A stretch of DNA of 21,274 nt, taken from an uncultured Bacteroides sp. (GTDB lineage: Bacteria > Bacteroidota > Bacteroidia > Bacteroidales > Bacteroidaceae). The position numbers and the translations under genes were made by a program. The notes under the pieces were generated by a model. The model was not told where the DNA came from, did no database searches, and saw nothing but the letters and a program-made list of their open reading frames with translations. This document shows, in pieces, positions 17,812 through 21,274 of the stretch; within the stretch, counting starts at the first letter, position 1, and every line of letters begins with the position of its first letter. The DNA lies in contig USPQ01000045.1 of NCBI GenBank assembly GCA_900556625.1, positions 1-21,274 on the forward strand, in the 5' to 3' direction.

Positions 17812-19368
17812 ATGAATAAAAAGAAACTATTCCCACTCGCACTTGTACCACTCGCAGCCACCAGCCTGCAAGCACAAAGCAACATTCAGACAGGGCGTAC
17901 AGACAAACGCCCGAATATCATCCTCTTTATGGTAGATGATATGGGTTGGCAGGATACTTCCCTTCCTTTCTGGACACAAAAAACGCATTACAACGAACTA
18001 TACGAAACGCCGAACATGGAACGACTGGCCCGTCAGGGAATGATGTTCACTCAAGCGTATGCCAGTAGCATCAGTTCTCCCACCCGATGCAGCCTCATCA
18101 CCGGAACGAATGCGGCACGCCACAGGGTAACCAACTGGACGCTACAAAAAAACACCATGACAGACCGTAAAAACAAACAGCTTGCCGTCCCTGATTGGAA
18201 TTATAACGGAGTAAGTCAGGTACCCGGTACTAACAACACCTTTGTAGGAACTTCTTTTGTACAAATCCTAAAAGACAACGGCTATCATACTATCCATTGC
18301 GGAAAAGCCCATTTCGGTTCCATCGACACTCCGGGAGAAGACCCGCACCATTGGGGATTTGAGGTAAACATCGCCGGACACGCTGCCGGAGGACTTGCCA
18401 GTTACCTCGGGGAAGAGAATTACGGACATACCAAAGACGGAAAACCAGTTTCACTAATGGCTGTCCCCGGACTTGAAAAATACTGGGGTACGGAAACATT
18501 TGTTACCGAAGCATTAACGCAGGAAGCTATCAAGGCACTAAACAAAGCCAAAAAATACAATCAGCCTTTTTATCTGTATATGGCTCAATATGCTATCCAT
18601 GTTCCTCTGAATAAAGATATGCGCTTCTACGATAAATACAAGAAGAAAGGTATGACCGACCATGAAGCTGCTTATGCTACCCTTATCGAAGGAATGGATA
18701 AAAGCCTCGGCGACCTCATGAACTGGCTGGAGAAAAATGATGAAGCAGACAATACAATTATTATTTTTATGAGTGATAACGGAGGACTTGCAGCCGAATC
18801 CTACTGGCGTGACGGAAAGTTACATACACAGAATCATCCTTTGAATAGCGGCAAAGGTTCTACCTACGAAGGAGGTATTCGTGAACCGATGATTGTCAGT
18901 TGGCCGGGAGTGGTGAAGCCGGGTAGCAAATGTGACAATTACTTATTGATAGAAGACTTCTACCCTAGCATTCTCGAAATGGCAGGAATCAAGAAGTATA
19001 AAACAGTCCAGCCGATAGACGGGATCAGTTTTATTCCCCTATTGAAGCAAACGGGAAATCCTTCTAAAGGACGCAGTCTTTTCTGGAATATGCCCAATAA
19101 CTGGGGGAATGACGGTCCCGGAATCAATTTTAACTGTGCAGTTCGCAATGGCGACTGGAAGTTGATTTATTATTACGGAACCGGTAAGAAAGAGTTATTC
19201 AATATCCCTAATGATATAGGTGAAAGCAACGACTTAAGTGCACAGCATCCTGACATCGTGAAAAGGCTTTCTAAAGAATTGGGAAACTATCTGCGAAAAG
19301 TAGATGCACAGCGACCAACTTTCAAGGCTACCGGACAACCTTGTCCCTGGCCGGATGAAAAGAAATAG
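17812..19368 (+). CDS. Secreted S1-family sulfatase (serine type)
   Basis: 518 residues with a signal peptide ending near LQAQ (residues 19-22). The formylglycine motif is S-S-P-T-R at 88-92, with Ser88 as the residue to be converted, so it depends on an anaerobic radical-SAM maturase (anSME), as is usual in Bacteroides. Metal and active-site residues are visible: Asp42-Asp43 in VDDMG, Lys165/His167 in GKAHFG, His263 in AIHVP, Asp322-Asn323 in SDNGG, Lys348. These enzymes hydrolyse sulfate esters on sugars. The subfamily and sulfate position cannot be read here. It shares a transcript with the fucosidase upstream, and a large hairpin follows its stop. No SusC/SusD pair or maturase gene is nearby. 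Confidence 0.93.
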   Translation: MNKKKLFPLALVPLAATSLQAQSNIQTGRTDKRPNIILFMVDDMGWQDTSLPFWTQKTHYNELYETPNMERLARQGMMFTQAYASSISSPTRCSLITGTNAARHRVTNWTLQKNTMTDRKNKQLAVPDWNYNGVSQVPGTNNTFVGTSFVQILKDNGYHTIHCGKAHFGSIDTPGEDPHHWGFEVNIAGHAAGGLASYLGEENYGHTKDGKPVSLMAVPGLEKYWGTETFVTEALTQEAIKALNKAKKYNQPFYLYMAQYAIHVPLNKDMRFYDKYKKKGMTDHEAAYATLIEGMDKSLGDLMNWLEKNDEADNTIIIFMSDNGGLAAESYWRDGKLHTQNHPLNSGKGSTYEGGIREPMIVSWPGVVKPGSKCDNYLLIEDFYPSILEMAGIKKYKTVQPIDGISFIPLLKQTGNPSKGRSLFWNMPNNWGNDGPGINFNCAVRNGDWKLIYYYGTGKKELFNIPNDIGESNDLSAQHPDIVKRLSKELGNYLRKVDAQRPTFKATGQPCPWPDEKK

Positions 19369-19385
19369 TCGTTGAAAAGAAAAAG

Positions 19386-19432
19386 AACTGTGGCGGGGAG
19401 TGTGGAATAATTCCACACTCCCCGCCACAGTT
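19386..19432. terminator. 23-bp perfect inverted repeat after the sulfatase
   Basis: Arms 19386-19408 and 19410-19432 are exact reverse complements around a single A; they are GC-rich in the middle (GTGGCGGGGAGTGTGG). It lies 17 nt after the sulfatase stop. On the plus strand only three T residues follow the stem, so termination is plausible but not classic. On the minus strand the tail is pyrimidine-rich (TTCTTTTTCTTTT). It is unusually long for a terminator. Confidence 0.6.
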
Positions 19433-19527
19433 TCCACACACCCCACACACAATTCCCCACTAGTTCAGCTTGTCTTATTATTCGCAACCATTTATTTTTC
19501 AACCACTTATCACATCCTTTGCATTTC

Positions 19528-19543
19528 TGGCACACGCTTTGAA
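19528..19543 (+). promoter_or_regulatory. Candidate sigma-54 (-24/-12) promoter before the small exported protein
   Basis: TGGCACACGCTTTGAA fits the sigma-54 consensus TGGCACG-N4-TTGCA: the -24 TGGCAC is complete and the -12 TTG is in register, but the final C of the GC pair is A. A start near 19555 would leave a leader of about 83 nt. No TAnnTTTG box was found in 19433-19637, which mildly favours this reading. Confidence 0.4.
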
Positions 19544-19637
19544 CTTTAATTAGACGTTAATACAAAAGCAACAACCGATTCCTTAACACAAAAGAGAATT
19601 GAAAACATATGTCTAATAATCATTAAAGCAAACGATT

Positions 19638-19907
19638 ATGAAAAAATTAGTATTAGTAGTAGCAATGTTTATGTTTGTTTGTGGTGGTTCATTCCTTGTA
19701 AAGGCTCAGAACTCTGAAAAAGCTGCGACAGCCCAGTCAGAAGTTAATGCCGCACTTATCGTTAATGATACAGTAGTCAAAGACACTGTAACTAAAAAAG
19801 ACGAACCTGTGAAAACAGAACTGAGTGCACCAACCGCTTTTGTCAATGATACAGTAGTCAAAGACACTGCATCCAAAGACAAACCGGCTGAGCCTGTCAA
19901 GGAATAA
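19638..19907 (+). CDS. Small exported repeat protein of unknown function
   Basis: 89 residues: a signal peptide (MKKLVLVVAMFMFVCGGSFLVKAQ, likely cleaved after KAQ) and a mature part of about 65 residues, highly charged and rich in Thr, Val, Lys, Ala and Pro. It has two copies of VNDTVVKDT (about residues 42-50 and 69-77). No cysteine or catalytic motif is present in the mature part, and it is probably disordered and periplasmic. It is flanked by a possible sigma-54 promoter and a strong terminator, so it is a single-gene unit. The clean signal peptide and terminator argue for a real gene; I do not recognise a family. Confidence 0.75.
   Translation: MKKLVLVVAMFMFVCGGSFLVKAQNSEKAATAQSEVNAALIVNDTVVKDTVTKKDEPVKTELSAPTAFVNDTVVKDTASKDKPAEPVKE
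19761..19869 (+). repeat. Two 28-bp direct repeats inside the small gene
   Basis: Copies at 19761-19788 and 19842-19869 differ at one base (GTTAATG versus GTCAATG), and the last 25 bases are identical. Starts are 81 bp apart (27 codons), so both encode VNDTVVKDT in the same frame. The near identity at DNA level points to a recent duplication or to exchange between copies. Confidence 0.9.
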
Positions 19908-19960
19908 CCTTACCAAAAACTCTCAGAACAAAGTCTGCTGAATAATAGTAAGCACACTAC

Positions 19961-20006
19961 AAAAAAGTCACCCCTACTTCGTCTATTCCGGGGGTGACTT
20001 TTTTTT
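19961..20006 (+). terminator. Strong intrinsic terminator after the small exported protein gene
   Basis: GTCACCCC (19967-19974) pairs with GGGGTGAC (19991-19998), extended by A-run/T-run pairing, and eight T residues follow at 19999-20006. The A-run on the other side would let it work in both directions. It isolates this gene from the downstream lipoprotein gene. Confidence 0.9.
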
Positions 20007-20041
20007 GTACCTACATACTTACTTGTTTGGATAAAATATTG

Positions 20042-20049
20042 TACTTTTG
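20042..20049 (+). promoter_or_regulatory. -7 box for the EEP-family lipoprotein gene
   Basis: TACTTTTG matches TAnnTTTG exactly, 39 nt before the ATG at 20089. A TTG at 20023-20025 is 16 bp upstream, slightly closer than the usual -33 spacing. Confidence 0.6.
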
Positions 20050-20088
20050 GAAGTCAATAAATTATCCACCCAAACTAACTGAATAAAC

Positions 20089-21036
20089 ATGAAGCTAAGA
20101 AGCCTTTTACTCATTGCCCTCGTTGCGGTCGTATTTTGTGGTTGCCACAGTTATCAACCGACCTCTATCACCGTTGCCTCCTATAACCTCAGAAACGCCA
20201 ACGGCTCCGATTCTGCCAAAGGAAACGGTTGGGGACAACGTTATCCGGTCATTGCCAAAATGGTGCAATACCACGATTTCGATATTTTCGGAACACAGGA
20301 GTGTTTCATTCACCAGCTGAAGGACATGAAAGAAGCATTACCCGGTTATGACTATATAGGTGTAGGCCGCGATGATGGCAAAGAGAAGGGGGAACACTCC
20401 GCTATCTTCTACCGCACCGACAAATTTGATGTGATAGAGAAAGGCGATTTCTGGTTGTCGGAGACTCCGGACGTGCCGAGTAAAGGCTGGGATGCAGTCC
20501 TGCCCCGCATTTGCAGTTGGGGACACTTCAAATGCAAAGATACGGGCTTTGAATTTCTATTCTTCAACCTGCACATGGACCATATCGGCAAGAAGGCCCG
20601 CGTGGAAAGTGCTTATCTCGTGCAAGACAAGATGAAGGAACTCGGTAAGGGTAAAGAGCTTCCGGCTATCCTGACCGGCGACTTCAACGTTGACCAGACT
20701 CATCAGTCTTATGACGCTTTTGTCAGCAAAGGTGTGCTTTGCGACTCTTATGAAAAGTGTGACTTCCGCTATGCAACCAACGGAACATTCAATGATTTCG
20801 ATCCGGACAGTTTCACGGAAAGCCGCATCGACCATGTATTCGTCTCTCCTGTTTTCAAAGTAAAAAGATATGGTGTGCTGACAGACACGTATCGCAGTAT
20901 CAGAGGAAACGGAGGCAAGAAGGACGCAACGGACTGTCCGGAAGAAATCGACATCAAAGCTTATCAAGCCCGCACGCCCTCGGACCATTTCCCTGTAAAA
21001 GTAGAACTGGTGTTCGAGGGAGAAGAACAAAAATAA
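20089..21036 (+). CDS. Lipoprotein of the endonuclease/exonuclease/phosphatase (EEP) fold
   Basis: 315 residues. The N-terminal signal ends in VFCGC, a fair lipobox with Cys19, so the protein is probably lipid-anchored outside the inner membrane. The EEP metal-dependent hydrolase motifs appear in order: VASYNLR (29-35), FGTQEC (Glu71), FNLHMDHIG, LTGDFNVD (near 195-202), SRIDHVFVS and PSDHFPV (near 297-303). The fold is shared by DNase I, phosphoinositide phosphatases and sphingomyelinases, so the substrate (nucleic acid, phospholipid or phosphosugar) cannot be read from sequence; secreted bacterial members are often annotated only as hydrolases. It has its own -7 box, and no gene follows inside the window. 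Confidence 0.88.
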   Translation: MKLRSLLLIALVAVVFCGCHSYQPTSITVASYNLRNANGSDSAKGNGWGQRYPVIAKMVQYHDFDIFGTQECFIHQLKDMKEALPGYDYIGVGRDDGKEKGEHSAIFYRTDKFDVIEKGDFWLSETPDVPSKGWDAVLPRICSWGHFKCKDTGFEFLFFNLHMDHIGKKARVESAYLVQDKMKELGKGKELPAILTGDFNVDQTHQSYDAFVSKGVLCDSYEKCDFRYATNGTFNDFDPDSFTESRIDHVFVSPVFKVKRYGVLTDTYRSIRGNGGKKDATDCPEEIDIKAYQARTPSDHFPVKVELVFEGEEQK

Positions 21037-21171
21037 CTCGAAAAGCTTTACCTGTACTAGGTCTACCCGACAAAACACACTGTTGGGAGAGTTAATTCTG
21101 AGACTTATCAATGAAGGAAAGGTTGACTTATTGAACAGCATCCAATCGTTTCCACTCCCGCTCTTACCCAT

Positions 21172-21274
21172 GAAATAACTGTTTCATACGGCAAAACCAA
21201 TAGTTTCATGCATTGGAACCTTTGGTTTCGCCGTACAGAAACCATAGTTTCACCGGTGGGAAACTTTAGTTTCA
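21172..21274. repeat. 22-bp-period array of 14-bp palindromic blocks with 8-bp variable spacers
   Basis: Five blocks of the form RAA(A/C)C-N4-GTTTC start at 21172, 21194, 21216, 21238 and 21260, each exactly 22 bp apart. The last two are GAAACCATAGTTTC and GAAACTTTAGTTTC; the first three are degenerate. The spacers are ATACGGCA, ATGCATTG, GCCGTACA and ACCGGTGG. The array runs into the window edge, so its length is unknown. Bases 21037-21171, between the EEP gene and the array, hold no gene or hairpin that I can support. Confidence 0.8.

Noticed and set aside
18073..18087. Serine at the formylglycine position of the sulfatase as an inactivating change
   Set aside because: Serine-type sulfatases matured by anSME are the normal form in Bacteroides; metal ligands are all present.
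20557..21171. 204-codon minus-strand frame over the EEP lipoprotein gene
   Set aside because: It mirrors conserved EEP motifs on the other strand, contains no recognisable features and has no promoter.
21172..21274. CRISPR array
   Set aside because: The repeat (14 bp) and spacer (8 bp) are far below CRISPR sizes, blocks are degenerate, and no cas gene is present.

Overview
The window looks like chromosomal DNA of a gut Bacteroides, close to the thetaiotaomicron/ovatus group. The evidence is moderate-to-low GC, starts without Shine-Dalgarno sequences, several promoters with the Bacteroides -7 box TAnnTTTG, a lipidated Omp85 protein paired with a TamB protein, and a serine-type sulfatase next to a GH29 fucosidase. 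No rRNA, tRNA, insertion sequence, integrase or CRISPR array was seen. Coding density is high and all long genes look intact. The exception is the first gene, which is cut by the window edge.

Left half (1-14751), all on the minus strand: the N-terminal 270 codons of an ABC-F ATPase; a sugar-1-phosphate nucleotidyltransferase with its own promoter and terminator; the outer-membrane assembly pair tamL-tamB (2-nt gap); and a tight operon running from 14751 down to 9009. That operon encodes a lipoprotein cyclophilin, an M16 zinc peptidase, a MATE exporter and a hybrid histidine kinase with receiver and HPt domains. Gaps in it are 5 nt, a 4-nt ATGA overlap, and 18 nt.

Right half (14842-21036), all on the plus strand: an NtrC-type sigma-54 response regulator divergent from the cyclophilin operon; a GH29 fucosidase and S1 sulfatase pair; a small exported repeat protein; and a lipoprotein of the endonuclease/exonuclease/phosphatase fold.

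The middle of the window reads as an envelope and signalling neighbourhood. The hybrid kinase ends in an HPt domain, so it needs a separate receiver, and the NtrC-type regulator starting 91 bp from the other end of the kinase operon is the natural candidate (inference). That regulator needs a sigma-54 promoter; the one good-looking candidate in the window lies before the small exported protein at 19638 (inference).

The most unusual non-coding signals are: a 22-bp-period array of 14-bp palindromic blocks separated by 8-bp variable spacers that runs off the right end; a 38-bp near-perfect palindrome that contains the fucosidase promoter; a 23-bp perfect hairpin after the sulfatase; and back-to-back promoters between the cyclophilin operon and the response regulator.
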